DNA of 64,000 nucleotides from Microbacteriaceae bacterium (GTDB taxonomy: Bacteria > Actinomycetota > Actinomycetes > Actinomycetales > Microbacteriaceae), in contig JAIYCT010000002.1 of NCBI GenBank assembly GCA_027487865.1, positions 155,038 to 219,037 on the forward strand, read 5' to 3'. Below the pieces are notes generated by a model that saw only the letters and a list, made by a program, of their open reading frames with translations, was not told where the DNA came from and made no database searches. The position numbers and the translations under genes were made by a program. Shown in pieces: positions 22,633-31,735 of the stretch. Within the stretch, counting starts at the first letter, position 1. Each line of letters opens with the position of its first letter.

Positions 22633-24081
22633 CTAGTGGCTAGAAGGCGTGGTTTCGATCTCCGAGCGATCCACCGACCAAAGGGTGTGGAAGACACCAT
22701 CGCGGTCGACACGCTTGTAAGTATGCGCACCAAAGAAGTCGCGCTGTCCCTGAACTAGGGCTGCCGGCAAACGCTTTGCGCGCAGGCCGTCGTAGTAGCT
22801 CAAAGATGATGAGAAGGCTGGGTTTGGAATACCGGCTAGCGAACTGTGAGCAACCACGTTTCTCCAAGATGCAAGCGATGAATCGATTGCCTTGGCGAAG
22901 TAGTCATCAAACAAAAGGCTCAGTAGGTTTTCGTTCTTGCCGTAGGCATCTGCGATGCGGTTTAGGAACTGGGCACGAATGATGCAACCGCCACGCCAAA
23001 TCTTTGAAACAGCACCCAGGTTGATGTTCCAGTTGTACTCCGCAGCTCCGGCGCGAATCGCGTCAAAGCCCTGGGCGTAGGCAATGATCTTGGATGCGTA
23101 AAGTGCCTTACGAACATCCTCAACAAAGGCTGCCTTATCGTTAACCGACCAAGTGGTGGTGTGGCTGGCCATCCCTGCATTTCCTGCGCGCTGGCTGGAC
23201 TGAGAGGAGAGGCTTCTTGCAAACACTGCCTCGGCTATGCCCGAAACCGGAGTGCCAAGGTTCAGCGCGGTCTGAACGGTCCAGACTCCGGTGCCCTTTG
23301 AGCCGGCTGCGTCCAAAACCACATCTACGAATGGCTTGCCGGTCTTGGCGTCAATCTGCTTCAGAACCTCTGCGGTGATCTCAATCAGGTAGCTCTCTAG
23401 CTCGCCTTTGTTCCACTTGATGAAGATCTCAGAGATCTCACTTGGGGAGAAGCCGCCAGCCTGGCGAAGAATGTCGTATGCCTCAGCGATTAGCTGCATG
23501 TCGGCGTATTCGATGCCGTTGTGAATCATCTTCACAAAGTGACCCGCGCCATCGGTGCCAACGTGGGTAACACATGGCTCACCCTCGGCTACAGCTGCAA
23601 TCGAGGAAAGGATTGGACCGAGGGTCTTATAGGCCTCGGCGGTTCCACCAGGCATGATCGATGGACCCTTTAGGGCACCCTCTTCACCACCGGAGATTCC
23701 AGCACCCACAAAGTGAATTCCCTTGGCGCTGACATCCTTTTCGCGACGCAAGGTGTCGGTGAAAAGTGCGTTTCCGCCGTCAACGATGATGTCGCCCGAT
23801 TCGAATCTCTCGGCCAACTGGCTGATTACGGCGTCGGTGCCGGCACCCGCCTGAACCATGATGATCGCGGTTCGCGGGATCGCCAAAGAGGCAACAAATG
23901 CATCGATGGTTTCGCTTGGAATGAAGTTAGCTTCTGGGTGTTCGTTCACCAATAGGTCAGTGCGCTCGACGGAGCGGTTGTAGATGGCAACTCTGTTGCC
24001 TTCGCGCGATGCCAAGTTGCGGGCTAGGTTCGAGCCCATTACGGCGAGACCAACGACGCCAATATTTGCTTTGTCTGACAT
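22633..24081 (-). CDS. gnd: 6-phosphogluconate dehydrogenase (decarboxylating)
   Basis: The 482-residue enzyme has the long-form length. It converts 6-phosphogluconate to ribulose-5-phosphate with NADP reduction in the pentose phosphate pathway. Visible are the Rossmann motif G-L-A-V-M-G-S-N-L-A-R-N, the signature G-I-S-G-G-E-E-G-A-L-K-G-P-S-I-M-P-G-G and the catalytic H-N-G-I-E-Y-A-D-M-Q-L-I. The start is set by AAAGGA seven bases before the ATG. It is divergent from the carboxypeptidase gene across a 133-base promoter region that contains a TTAGGTTACCC word (see rejected items). Confidence 0.97.
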   Translation of the reverse strand: MSDKANIGVVGLAVMGSNLARNLASREGNRVAIYNRSVERTDLLVNEHPEANFIPSETIDAFVASLAIPRTAIIMVQAGAGTDAVISQLAERFESGDIIVDGGNALFTDTLRREKDVSAKGIHFVGAGISGGEEGALKGPSIMPGGTAEAYKTLGPILSSIAAVAEGEPCVTHVGTDGAGHFVKMIHNGIEYADMQLIAEAYDILRQAGGFSPSEISEIFIKWNKGELESYLIEITAEVLKQIDAKTGKPFVDVVLDAAGSKGTGVWTVQTALNLGTPVSGIAEAVFARSLSSQSSQRAGNAGMASHTTTWSVNDKAAFVEDVRKALYASKIIAYAQGFDAIRAGAAEYNWNINLGAVSKIWRGGCIIRAQFLNRIADAYGKNENLLSLLFDDYFAKAIDSSLASWRNVVAHSSLAGIPNPAFSSSLSYYDGLRAKRLPAALVQGQRDFFGAHTYKRVDRDGVFHTLWSVDRSEIETTPSSH

Positions 24082-24214
24082 GAAATTCCTTTAGAAACGG
24101 GGTGGGAAGTACTCAGGCTACGCGCGCAACAATGGGCGGAAATTTCTATTAGGTTACCCTACTTTGGCGAGCCAGAGGCTGGTATTTGGCGCAAGCTGTT
24201 AGTTTTGCCCAAGC

Positions 24215-25507
24215 ATGCAAAGACAAACCAAATCCCTTCTGCTGGCCCTATCAATTCTGATTGTGGCGCTATTTCCAACGCCTGCTCACGCCGCCGGCTG
24301 CACACCAGAAAAGCAGCTTGCATCAAGCAACATCAAGCAGCTTCACGTTGAAGTCATCAACGCATCCAGCGGCCAGACGCTTTTTTCCAAAAATGAGCAG
24401 CAGCCAGCAAGAACCGCATCGGTTATGAAGGTGCTAACTGCAGCTGTTGCCCTAGATGTGCTTGGGCCGGACTACCGGATCACCACCAGCGCGATGGTTA
24501 GCCCAACAGAACCGGGGAAGATCTACCTGGTGGGAGCCGGTGACGTCACGCTCTCGCGCATGCCGGGCAACATCACTTCTTACTATGCCAAGGCCCCAAA
24601 GTTGGATACCTTGACCAAACAAATATCGGCCTGGGCAAAAGCCAGTTCGGTTTCCATTTCCGCTGTCTCGGTTGACTCTTCGCTTTTTGGAGGCGATAAG
24701 GAGTGGCACCCAACCTGGAGCAAGCTCGGTTTGACCTCCGGCTACATGGCTGCGGTTTCTGCGCTTCAAATTGATGCCGCCCGGCTAACCAGCACTCGCT
24801 ATCCAAACAGTTGGCTCGCACAGCGCACCGCGACTCCGGTGAAGCAGGCAGGTGAGCTGTTTGTTGCGTCGCTGAACAAGCAAGGCCTCGCAACGGGTTT
24901 GAAAGCCAGCATCGCCAAAGCACCTAGCAACTCGGTGGTAATCGCGAGCGTGCAATCTCGCCCGGTCAGTGAACTTATTGCCAACATGCTTCGGGTCTCG
25001 GATAACTCATTGGCCGAAGCTCTGGGCCGGGTAGCGAGCATCAAGTACGGCCTCGATGGCAGCATGGCTTCGCTGAACACGCTTTACAAGAAAGTGCTCA
25101 AGGCACGCGGTTTAGACGTTTCGCAGATCTCAATAGTCGATGGCTCGGGATTGTCCAAGCTCAATCTGGTTCCACCTGCTTTGATCAATGACCTGCTGGT
25201 TTTAGTCGACCAAGGAGTCGGTGACTACGAAGCACTTGAGGCGGGACTTCCGGTCTCAGGACAGAGCGGTTCACTAAAATCCCGATTTGCCTCCGGCAGC
25301 AAGCTAGACACCAAGGGCAAAGTCTTTGCTAAAACCGGCTACATCCGCACCGGTTATTCGCTGGCCGGGTTCCTGATGGCCAAAGACGGCACCGAACTAA
25401 TCTTCACGGTTTACAACCTGTCGGATCGAGCAAGCGCCAATCAACAGTTGGCGATGGACAACCTGGTTTACCGCTTCTACCAGTGTGGAGCTAACCTCAG
25501 TAACTAA
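24215..25507 (+). CDS. dacB: D-alanyl-D-alanine carboxypeptidase/endopeptidase, PBP4 (S13) family
   Basis: The 430-residue secreted enzyme trims peptidoglycan cross-links or pentapeptides. It has a Sec signal peptide ending about P-A-H-A-A at residue 27 and the three penicillin-binding motifs: S69-V-M-K72, S-D-N (R-V-S-D-N-S-L-A-E-A-L) and K-T-G (F-A-K-T-G-Y-I-R-T-G). The order and the domain insertion between the first two motifs fit family S13. No Shine-Dalgarno sequence is visible before the ATG, so a leaderless message is possible. Its TAA overlaps the end of the convergent oxidoreductase gene. Confidence 0.92.
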   Translation: MQRQTKSLLLALSILIVALFPTPAHAAGCTPEKQLASSNIKQLHVEVINASSGQTLFSKNEQQPARTASVMKVLTAAVALDVLGPDYRITTSAMVSPTEPGKIYLVGAGDVTLSRMPGNITSYYAKAPKLDTLTKQISAWAKASSVSISAVSVDSSLFGGDKEWHPTWSKLGLTSGYMAAVSALQIDAARLTSTRYPNSWLAQRTATPVKQAGELFVASLNKQGLATGLKASIAKAPSNSVVIASVQSRPVSELIANMLRVSDNSLAEALGRVASIKYGLDGSMASLNTLYKKVLKARGLDVSQISIVDGSGLSKLNLVPPALINDLLVLVDQGVGDYEALEAGLPVSGQSGSLKSRFASGSKLDTKGKVFAKTGYIRTGYSLAGFLMAKDGTELIFTVYNLSDRASANQQLAMDNLVYRFYQCGANLSN

Positions 25508-26484
25508 CTCAGGTCTGCGCGGGTTTTATCTAGCGATCTCATGACCTCGAGGCTAAAGGCGTGAGTGTGCTGGCGGTTTTCAATTTCACCACCGAGCACT
25601 GAATTGCTCACTGCCTCAATCATGTGAGCGTAGCCCGCACCCTTGCGCGGTCTTGAGAGTTGCTCAACTTTTGCCACATCGCTATTTGGCGCATAGGTTT
25701 TGATAACCGCATCCGTGGTGTGCCAGAACGCTTCTTGAATCTCAATGATTCCAAGATCACCAACCAATCGGGCTGCCAATCCAAGAGCGGTTGCAAGTGA
25801 GGAATTACCTCGCCCCGCTACTCCATTTTCAAATTCAAAATTGGTCATCGCCAGCGCATCAACACCATTTGGGTAGTTGTAGCCGGAGGTGCACTGGTGC
25901 TTGATCGGACTATCGGCAAACCAGCGGTTAAGGGTTGTGGTGTAAACGCCCTGGTCCAGACTCGACCCGCCACCAAGTTCCTTGTTGAACAATCTGTGGT
26001 CGTTGTCAAAGGTTCGCAAGAGACCAAAATTGGCTTCAATCAAACGCAGTTGTCCAATGCGACCGGACTTCACGATCTCGATGAGCTCATTGTGCAGCGG
26101 CAGGAACTTAGTCCACATCGCTTCCATAGAGAAAAGATTCTTTTGCCGAGCCAGTGCATAAATCTCTTCGGCCTCTTCGGCCGAATTCATAAATGACTTC
26201 TCGACCAAAATGTGCTTGCCGGCCTCAAGGGCCGCCTTCGCCATCCAGAAGTGCTCGGAGTGCGGGGAGGCGATGTAGATAAGGTCAATCTCAGGGTGAG
26301 CAATTGCCTGCTCAAAGGAAAGACTCAGTGCGCTAATTCCAACTTCGGCAAGCTTCTGATCCGCTTTGGAGGAGTCCCTTGAAACTAGGGCAACCAGCTC
26401 GGTGTTTTCACTTAGAGGAAAGTCCCGGAGAATTAGATCGGCCATCAAACCGGTTCCAACCATTGCCCAGCGCACGTTTGCCAT
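25504..26484 (-). CDS. Gfo/Idh/MocA-family oxidoreductase
   Basis: The 326-residue protein has an N-terminal NAD(P) Rossmann domain (A-M-V-G-T-G-L-M-A) and the family signature A-L-E-A-G-K-H-I-L-V-E-K-S-F followed by the C-terminal substrate domain. Members oxidise or reduce sugars and cyclitols or act as trans-dihydrodiol dehydrogenases; the segment W-T-K-F-L-P-L-H is common in the latter branch. The ATG at 26484 is preferred over an in-frame TTG two codons upstream. It is the third gene of a likely photolyase-SDR-oxidoreductase operon, 19 bases after the SDR gene, without an obvious ribosome site. Confidence 0.85.
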   Translation of the reverse strand: MANVRWAMVGTGLMADLILRDFPLSENTELVALVSRDSSKADQKLAEVGISALSLSFEQAIAHPEIDLIYIASPHSEHFWMAKAALEAGKHILVEKSFMNSAEEAEEIYALARQKNLFSMEAMWTKFLPLHNELIEIVKSGRIGQLRLIEANFGLLRTFDNDHRLFNKELGGGSSLDQGVYTTTLNRWFADSPIKHQCTSGYNYPNGVDALAMTNFEFENGVAGRGNSSLATALGLAARLVGDLGIIEIQEAFWHTTDAVIKTYAPNSDVAKVEQLSRPRKGAGYAHMIEAVSNSVLGGEIENRQHTHAFSLEVMRSLDKTRADLS

Positions 26485-26503
26485 TTGCAACCAACTAACT
26501 TAT

Positions 26504-28030
26504 TTAGGAGCCTTTGGTTACTTTATTGGACCTTGCCAGTGAGCGTGCCATCGATGGAAAAACCAATCCGTGCATGGGCCAAACTGCCCACCAGTAGATC
26601 TGACCGAATAGCCCCTTTGGAGCGTAGATTGCTACCTGGGTCAAAATCGTCCCGCCGGTTGCGGAATCAACTTCCAGGTCAAATTCCAACCATGCCCTAC
26701 CGGGCAGTTTCATCTCGGCCCGCAGTCGCAATAGCTGCTGAGGAATTACTTGCTCAACTCTCCAGAAATCAAGGGCATCGCCAACCTCTAGGTGGTTGGG
26801 ATCGCGTCTGCCTCGTCTTAGCCCAACTCCTCCCACCAGGCGGTCCATGATTCCGCGCAGCTCCCAAGCCCAGCTCGCAGTCGAGTAACCGTTGTCGCCA
26901 CCAATTGCCTCGACTCGCTTCCAGACCTCTTCGATGGAGTCGTTGGTGTGGGTAATGCGGACATCTTTGTAGAGCGAACCACCTGCCCAATCCGGGTCAG
27001 TAGGCAGCGGTTCAGAAGGGGTGCCGGGGGAGGATGCATCTGACCAGCGGGTTTCCACCCTGGCCTCTTTGATCTTTACCAGCGCTAGACCAACCGCACG
27101 TTCAAAGTTGGTTAGACCGCCCTCAGGGTCGGGAATCAGTTTGCGAATTCGCTGGTCAGTTGCAACCACCTCGTTCTTGAGGCTGTCTACCAAGCGCCTT
27201 GCCAGGGTTATTGGAACCGGAGTAACCAGACCAACCCAACCGCTTGAGAGTTTTGGAGTCAGCACCGGAAGCGGAATGATGATTCGCTTTCTAAGGCCCG
27301 CGACTTTGGCGTAGGCCTGCATCATATCTGCGTAGGTGAATATCTCAGGCCCTGCAATTTCGTAGACTCCGGCCTGTTTTGAAGTTAGCCCGGCAGTGCC
27401 GACCAGATAGCGAAGCACGTCTCTAACCGCGATCGGCTGGATGCGGTTCTTAACCCACTTCGGCGTAGTCATGATTGGTAGGCGTTCGGTTAGATAGCGC
27501 AGCATTTCAAAAGATGCCGAACCAGAACCAATAACTACGCCAGCCCTGAGCTCAAAGGTTGGGACACCAGAGGCGGCAAGAATTAGACCGGTGTCGACTC
27601 TGGCCTGAAGGTGTGGAGAGGCTTCCTGACCGGGGGTAATGATGCCACCGAGGTAAATGATTTTGCCTACCTTGTTTCGCTTAGCTGCATCGCCAAAGCC
27701 CTGCGCCATGTCTCGCTCCAGCTGCTCAAAGTCACCCTTTACCAAAAGGGCATGCAGTAGGTAGTACGCCACCGAGACTCCGGACAGCGCGGAATCAAGA
27801 GCTGCTTTGTCATTGGCGTCACCCTCGACAAGCTCTACCTGATCAATCCAGGTGTGGGTTGAGAGGCGCTGTGGATTCCTAGCGAGGACTCGTACTCGAT
27901 AACCGGCTTCAAGAAGTTGAACGATTAGCCGACCACCGATATAGCCGGTGGCTCCGGTGACTAAACAGAGCGCGGGTTTCCGGCTTTTGTCTTTGAGGAT
28001 GGTAAGTCCCGCGGTGATTTCTTTTGGCAT
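26504..28030 (-). CDS. SDR-type NAD(P)-binding protein with C-terminal DUF2867 domain
   Basis: The 508-residue protein begins with an atypical short-chain dehydrogenase domain (C-L-V-T-G-A-T-G-Y-I-G-G-R-L glycine loop, about residues 20-310) of the NDUFA9-like group and continues with a DUF2867 domain (about residues 330-500, with W-R-V-E-Q-V and a L-R-A-E-M-K-L-P-G-R-A-W-L-E-F strand) related to polyketide cyclase/SRPBCC folds. The reaction is unknown. Its position 22 bases downstream of a photolyase gene is compatible with a light- or stress-response operon, but this is only context. Confidence 0.85.
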   Translation of the reverse strand: MPKEITAGLTILKDKSRKPALCLVTGATGYIGGRLIVQLLEAGYRVRVLARNPQRLSTHTWIDQVELVEGDANDKAALDSALSGVSVAYYLLHALLVKGDFEQLERDMAQGFGDAAKRNKVGKIIYLGGIITPGQEASPHLQARVDTGLILAASGVPTFELRAGVVIGSGSASFEMLRYLTERLPIMTTPKWVKNRIQPIAVRDVLRYLVGTAGLTSKQAGVYEIAGPEIFTYADMMQAYAKVAGLRKRIIIPLPVLTPKLSSGWVGLVTPVPITLARRLVDSLKNEVVATDQRIRKLIPDPEGGLTNFERAVGLALVKIKEARVETRWSDASSPGTPSEPLPTDPDWAGGSLYKDVRITHTNDSIEEVWKRVEAIGGDNGYSTASWAWELRGIMDRLVGGVGLRRGRRDPNHLEVGDALDFWRVEQVIPQQLLRLRAEMKLPGRAWLEFDLEVDSATGGTILTQVAIYAPKGLFGQIYWWAVWPMHGLVFPSMARSLARSNKVTKGS

Positions 28031-28052
28031 AGTGTCTAAAACCTAGGGCCTT

Positions 28053-29492
28053 TCAAAGCGATTCCCGGCTTTGTTCTTGGTTTAGCAACTGTTCCAAATC
28101 TGTTAGCCGGCGAAGACCAGCCATGGGTTGGCTCATGCGGTGGTTGGACTTCAACCGCTCAGAGTTTTTGGATAGGAAGTTCCAGTAGCCGGCTGTGAAT
28201 GGGCAGGCATCCTCACCAACGCGAACGGTTGGTTTGAATTTGCAGGAGCCGCAGTAGTTACTCATCTTGTTGATGTACGCACCACCTGAGGTGTAGGGCT
28301 TGGTGGACATCTTGCCGCCGTCGGCATACAGCGACATTCCAATTACGTTTGCCGGCATAACCCAAGGTGTGCCATCGGCAAAGGCATCAATAAACCAATC
28401 GTTTACCGCTTTAGGGTCAAAGCCGCGCTGCAAGGCGGTGTTACCCAGCACCATAAGTCTTGGAATGTGGTGGGTCCAGGCGCGTTCGTTTATATCCTTC
28501 AGCGTGCTGGAAAGGCAGTTTGCGTCAATGCCTTTGGCAGTAAGGTCTTGCCAACCGGCAGGGATTTCTGCGGTCGCACCCAGTTCGTTGAGGTTCTGGT
28601 AGTCCTGATCAAAGTGCCAGTAAAGCTGCCAAACGTAATCTCGCCAGCCGATGATTTGCCTGACAAATCCCTCAACACTTGCAAGCCGAGCACTCCCAGA
28701 TTTGTATGCATCAACGGCGGCATTGACCACTTCAAGTGGCGAGAGCAGGCCAAGATTCATCGGGACCGAGAGCATCGAGTGAGCCATGGTCCAATCTCGG
28801 TTATCCATCGCATCTTCGTATGGGCCAAATAGATCTAGGCGATTGGTAATGAAATCATTTAGCGCAGCCAATGCCTGAACGCGATCGCCAGGGAAAATTC
28901 TTGGACCATCTAGTCCAATGAATGTTGCCTTGCCGTTTTTCTCGAGTGCATCAAGTTCGGCCCTGACCTGATTATCTAGTTCGTCCTCAATCGGGCGATA
29001 GGGAGAAGGAAGGCCAAGACCAGGCTTTGGGGGAGGAAGTCGGTTTTCTTCATCGAAGTTCCACTTTCCGCCAACCGGTTCTTTGCTATCCATCAAAATG
29101 TCAAGTCGATGACGCTGCAGTCGGTAGAAGTCCTCCAAGCGAAGTCGCTTGCCGGCTTTGGCAAGGTAAGCGTTCCAGTCCTGTTTGCCTGAGCAAAAGC
29201 CTGGGTTTTCTAATTTGGTTAGTTTCAGCAAATCGGATAGCGCGTCAAAGGATCTCGAGGATCCGCTGACCATCGAGGTGAGCTGAGGAAAGTCTTTGAG
29301 GTCTCGATAGCTTTCGAGTCGAACAGTTTCAACATTCGAAGCTTTGGCTCTTGCGAGTTGCGCGTAGCGAATCAGGTGCGCTTTTTGGCGATGGTAATTG
29401 CGCTTGGAAAATTGGCTGTCAACAATCGGTAGCAGCAGTTTTTCTTCGAGCTCAAAATGTGGTCCGAGTTGATCGGCGAGCAGCAGTTGCAC
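28053..29492 (-). CDS. Fe-S cluster cryptochrome/photolyase ((6-4)-photolyase PhrB type)
   Basis: The 479-residue flavoprotein belongs to the bacterial photolyase group carrying a [4Fe-4S] cluster. The four cluster cysteines are recognisable at 326, 414, 417 and 430. Their spacing is exactly that of the Agrobacterium PhrB cysteines (350, 438, 441, 454, as I recall them). The N-terminal L-A-D-Q-L motif and the C-terminal W-V-M-P-A-N-V-I-G-M-S-L-Y-A-D-G-G FAD-binding region are also present. The family repairs UV (6-4) photoproducts with light. GTG start with AAAGG seven bases upstream. First gene of a three-gene minus-strand operon. Fits a sunlit-water lifestyle. Confidence 0.92.
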   Translation of the reverse strand: MQLLLADQLGPHFELEEKLLLPIVDSQFSKRNYHRQKAHLIRYAQLARAKASNVETVRLESYRDLKDFPQLTSMVSGSSRSFDALSDLLKLTKLENPGFCSGKQDWNAYLAKAGKRLRLEDFYRLQRHRLDILMDSKEPVGGKWNFDEENRLPPPKPGLGLPSPYRPIEDELDNQVRAELDALEKNGKATFIGLDGPRIFPGDRVQALAALNDFITNRLDLFGPYEDAMDNRDWTMAHSMLSVPMNLGLLSPLEVVNAAVDAYKSGSARLASVEGFVRQIIGWRDYVWQLYWHFDQDYQNLNELGATAEIPAGWQDLTAKGIDANCLSSTLKDINERAWTHHIPRLMVLGNTALQRGFDPKAVNDWFIDAFADGTPWVMPANVIGMSLYADGGKMSTKPYTSGGAYINKMSNYCGSCKFKPTVRVGEDACPFTAGYWNFLSKNSERLKSNHRMSQPMAGLRRLTDLEQLLNQEQSRESL

Positions 29493-29661
29493 CTATCGCC
29501 TTTCTTTAGAGGTGGTTTCAGGCTATCCGCAATTTGGACTTCTTACATTTCTAAAAGCCCGAAATAAAGCCTTTCTTTGGCCATTAGCGAACTCGCGTGT
29601 CGCCAATTCGCTATTTTTCAAACAGTGTGCGAGAGTGGGTGAACACAAAGGAGTGATACTC

Positions 29662-31068
29662 GTGTCACAAGTGCATAACCCAAAACACGACCCTGCTGGA
29701 TACCGAGTGGTGCCTAATACCTCTCGTGAATTGAATCAAGACAGAGTTAGACAGCTGCTCGCCAAAGAGTGGGAGCTATTTCAAAAAACCACAAAACTAT
29801 CTGGCAAAGAGAACGTTCGTGCCAGCAAGTCCCTACCAATGGGAGTTACATCTAGCTTCCAGCACTGGGACCCCTACCCCATTTCAGTAGCAAGCGCCAA
29901 GGGTGCTTACGTCAAGGACGTCGACGGTCGCAAGCTGTTGGATCTATCCATGGGCTTTGGCGCAATGATGGTCGGACACCTAAATCCAAAGGTGGTTCGC
30001 TTTGTAAAGCGTGCTCTCAGGAACACCGGAACCTTGTTTGTAACCCCTTCGCCAACCGCCACCGTTGCGGCTGAATTGTTCAAAAAGCGCTTCAACCTAG
30101 ACATGATTCGCTTTACCAATTCCGGCACCGAGTCACTGATGTATGCGATTCGAACCGCCCGTGCGGCAACCGGCAAGAATGCCATCATCAAACTTGAAGG
30201 TGGCTACCACGGTGGTTACGACGCACTTCTGGTATCGGTAAAGCCAAGCCTTGCGAACGTCGGAGATGGCAATGCTCCAACTCCAGAGGTTCCGCCCGAG
30301 GTCGAGGCCGGAGAGGTGTTTGTAGTTCCTTACAACAACCTCGAATACCTCGAGAAGATCATGAGCGAGAACGCTCACAAGATTGCAGCCTTCTGCCTGG
30401 AGCCGGTGATGGAGAACATCTCCATCGTGCTTCCGGATGAGGGCTACCTTCGTGGAGTTAGAGCGATGTGCGATAAGTACGACATTTGCTTGATCTTCGA
30501 TGAGGTAAAGACTGGACTCACCGCAGGAGAGGCTGGCGCAGCCGGTCGCACCGGAGTTGAGCCTGACCTGATTACCCTGGCAAAGAGCATTGGTGGTGGC
30601 CTTCCAGTTGCTGCCTTTGGTGGCAAGCAGAAGTACATGGACGCTGTAATCGATGGCCGCATGGCACACTACGGAACCTACAACGGTAACCCGTTGGTTC
30701 TGGCAGCGGTGATGGCGGTTGAGGAGCTAGTAACTCCAAAGGCGATGCAGAAGGCTGAGCAAATCAACGTCAATACCCTGAACAAGATCAACGCCATTAT
30801 TGAAGAGTATGAGCTTCCAGCTCACACCATCGGATTGGGACTAAAGGGAGCAATCACCTGGTCTAAGACTCCGGTTCGCAACTACCGCGACTTCAAGAAC
30901 GTGGACTTTGGCATTGCCGAACTGAGTTGGCTCTGGGGCATCAACCGCGGCATCATCACCCCTCCGGGACTCGATGAGCAGTGGTTGGTTTCTCTTATGC
31001 ACACCCAGAAGGACATGGACAAGATGGTCGAGCACTTTAGGGAGTTGGCAAAGGCCCTTCGCGCATAA
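29662..31068 (+). CDS. Class III PLP-dependent aminotransferase (GSA-aminotransferase-like)
   Basis: The 468-residue enzyme has the fold-type I signature: T-N-S-G-T-E-S-L-M-Y-A-I-R phosphate loop, E-G-G-Y-H-G-G-Y-D, I-F-D-E-V-K-T-G and the PLP-binding lysine in L-A-K-S-I-G-G-G-L-P-V. It resembles glutamate-1-semialdehyde aminomutase-like proteins but is longer at the N-terminus, and its substrate is unknown. The frame extends 50 codons upstream; I chose the GTG at 29662 because AAAGGAG lies eight bases before it and downstream residues match the family. It is followed 26 bases later by a DUF3817 gene and a strong terminator. Confidence 0.85.
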   Translation: MSQVHNPKHDPAGYRVVPNTSRELNQDRVRQLLAKEWELFQKTTKLSGKENVRASKSLPMGVTSSFQHWDPYPISVASAKGAYVKDVDGRKLLDLSMGFGAMMVGHLNPKVVRFVKRALRNTGTLFVTPSPTATVAAELFKKRFNLDMIRFTNSGTESLMYAIRTARAATGKNAIIKLEGGYHGGYDALLVSVKPSLANVGDGNAPTPEVPPEVEAGEVFVVPYNNLEYLEKIMSENAHKIAAFCLEPVMENISIVLPDEGYLRGVRAMCDKYDICLIFDEVKTGLTAGEAGAAGRTGVEPDLITLAKSIGGGLPVAAFGGKQKYMDAVIDGRMAHYGTYNGNPLVLAAVMAVEELVTPKAMQKAEQINVNTLNKINAIIEEYELPAHTIGLGLKGAITWSKTPVRNYRDFKNVDFGIAELSWLWGINRGIITPPGLDEQWLVSLMHTQKDMDKMVEHFRELAKALRA

Positions 31069-31094
31069 ACTCTTGGGGCAACCAAAGGAGTTAT

Positions 31095-31559
31095 GTGAAA
31101 CCGAAGCAACTTTTCCTAACCTTCGCTAGAGGCGAGGCCATTACCTGGACGCTACTTATTTCCGCCCTGGTGATACGCGCAATGGGAGATCCAATCCCTG
31201 CGATTCTGACCATTGCCGGAGGCATCCACGGAGCGGTCTTTTTAGGCTATGCCGTGACCGCTTTGTTGGTTGGCATCAACCAGCGTTGGAGCTTTGGCAA
31301 GTTGGTCCTGGCCGTAGCGCTTGCGATTGTGCCATTCGCCACCATTCCTTTTGAGCGCAGGTTGGTTTCAACCTCGGCGCTTGAGGGTTCATGGAGAACT
31401 GTTTCGAGTCAAGACCAAAGAGATAAAGGATTCATCGATCGACTATTTCGCTGGTTCATTGCGCGTCCCTATCTGCTGCTAGCAGTTTTGCTGATCGCCA
31501 TTCCGGCGGTGTTCGCATTCCTGTTGTTCTTAGGGCCACCGACCGAGTGGTTCAAATAG
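31095..31559 (+). CDS. DUF3817 membrane protein
   Basis: The 154-residue protein has three to four hydrophobic spans and the DUF3817 opening R-G-E-A-I-T-W-T-L-L followed by G-I-H-G-A-V-F-L-G-Y and P-F-A-T-I-P-F-E-R. The family is widespread in Actinobacteria and has no known function. GTG start with AAAGGAG six bases upstream. It is co-transcribed with the aminotransferase and ends just before a bidirectional terminator. An extra charged tail with a further membrane span follows the core domain. Confidence 0.85.
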   Translation: MKPKQLFLTFARGEAITWTLLISALVIRAMGDPIPAILTIAGGIHGAVFLGYAVTALLVGINQRWSFGKLVLAVALAIVPFATIPFERRLVSTSALEGSWRTVSSQDQRDKGFIDRLFRWFIARPYLLLAVLLIAIPAVFAFLLFLGPPTEWFK

Positions 31560-31570
31560 CGGTTAAAGAA

Positions 31571-31598
31571 AAACCCCGGGTCCTAGGACCCGGGGTTT
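31571..31598. terminator. Strong bidirectional terminator between DUF3817 and the rhodopsin operon
   Basis: AAACCCCGGGTCCT/AGGACCCGGGGTTT is a perfect 28-base palindrome that folds as a GC-rich stem of about 12 bp. T-rich tracts follow on both strands (TTTCTTTTTAG on plus, TTTTTCTTTAACC on minus). Confidence 0.95.
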
Positions 31599-31608
31599 CT
31601 TTTTAGCT

Positions 31609-31716
31609 TTAGTAGTCCGCGAATAATGTCGGGAAGATAGCTCCAAAGACCAGCATCGCTGGAAGCATTCCCACTAGCACAATGGCTTGGACAACGTCCC
31701 AATCGATTTTTTTCAT
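31609..31716 (-). CDS. 35-residue single-span membrane peptide downstream of actinorhodopsin
   Basis: A 36-codon frame starts 19 bases after the rhodopsin stop and ends just before the shared terminator, so it must be the second gene of the rhodopsin transcript. The peptide starts M-K-K-I-D-W-D-V-V and continues with a hydrophobic span of about 22 residues (A-I-V-L-V-G-M-L-P ... A-I-F-P) and ends L-F-A-D-Y. No convincing ribosome-binding site precedes the ATG, so translation may be coupled to the rhodopsin; an in-frame GTG at 31725 is an alternative start. I know of no family. A small subunit or membrane partner of the rhodopsin is a reasonable inference. Codon use and composition look like real coding sequence. 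Confidence 0.65.
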   Translation of the reverse strand: MKKIDWDVVQAIVLVGMLPAMLVFGAIFPTLFADY

Positions 31717-31735
31717 TGGAGCCACAATCTTTCTA

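Noticed and set aside
24149-24162. TTAGGTTACCCTAC in the gnd/dacB divergent region as an IdeR box
   Set aside because: The left half matches well but the right half fails, and neither gene has an iron role. At best a half-site; it may simply be part of a promoter.
30133-30669. 178-codon frame antisense to the aminotransferase
   Set aside because: No recognisable protein features; the plus-strand enzyme is unambiguous.
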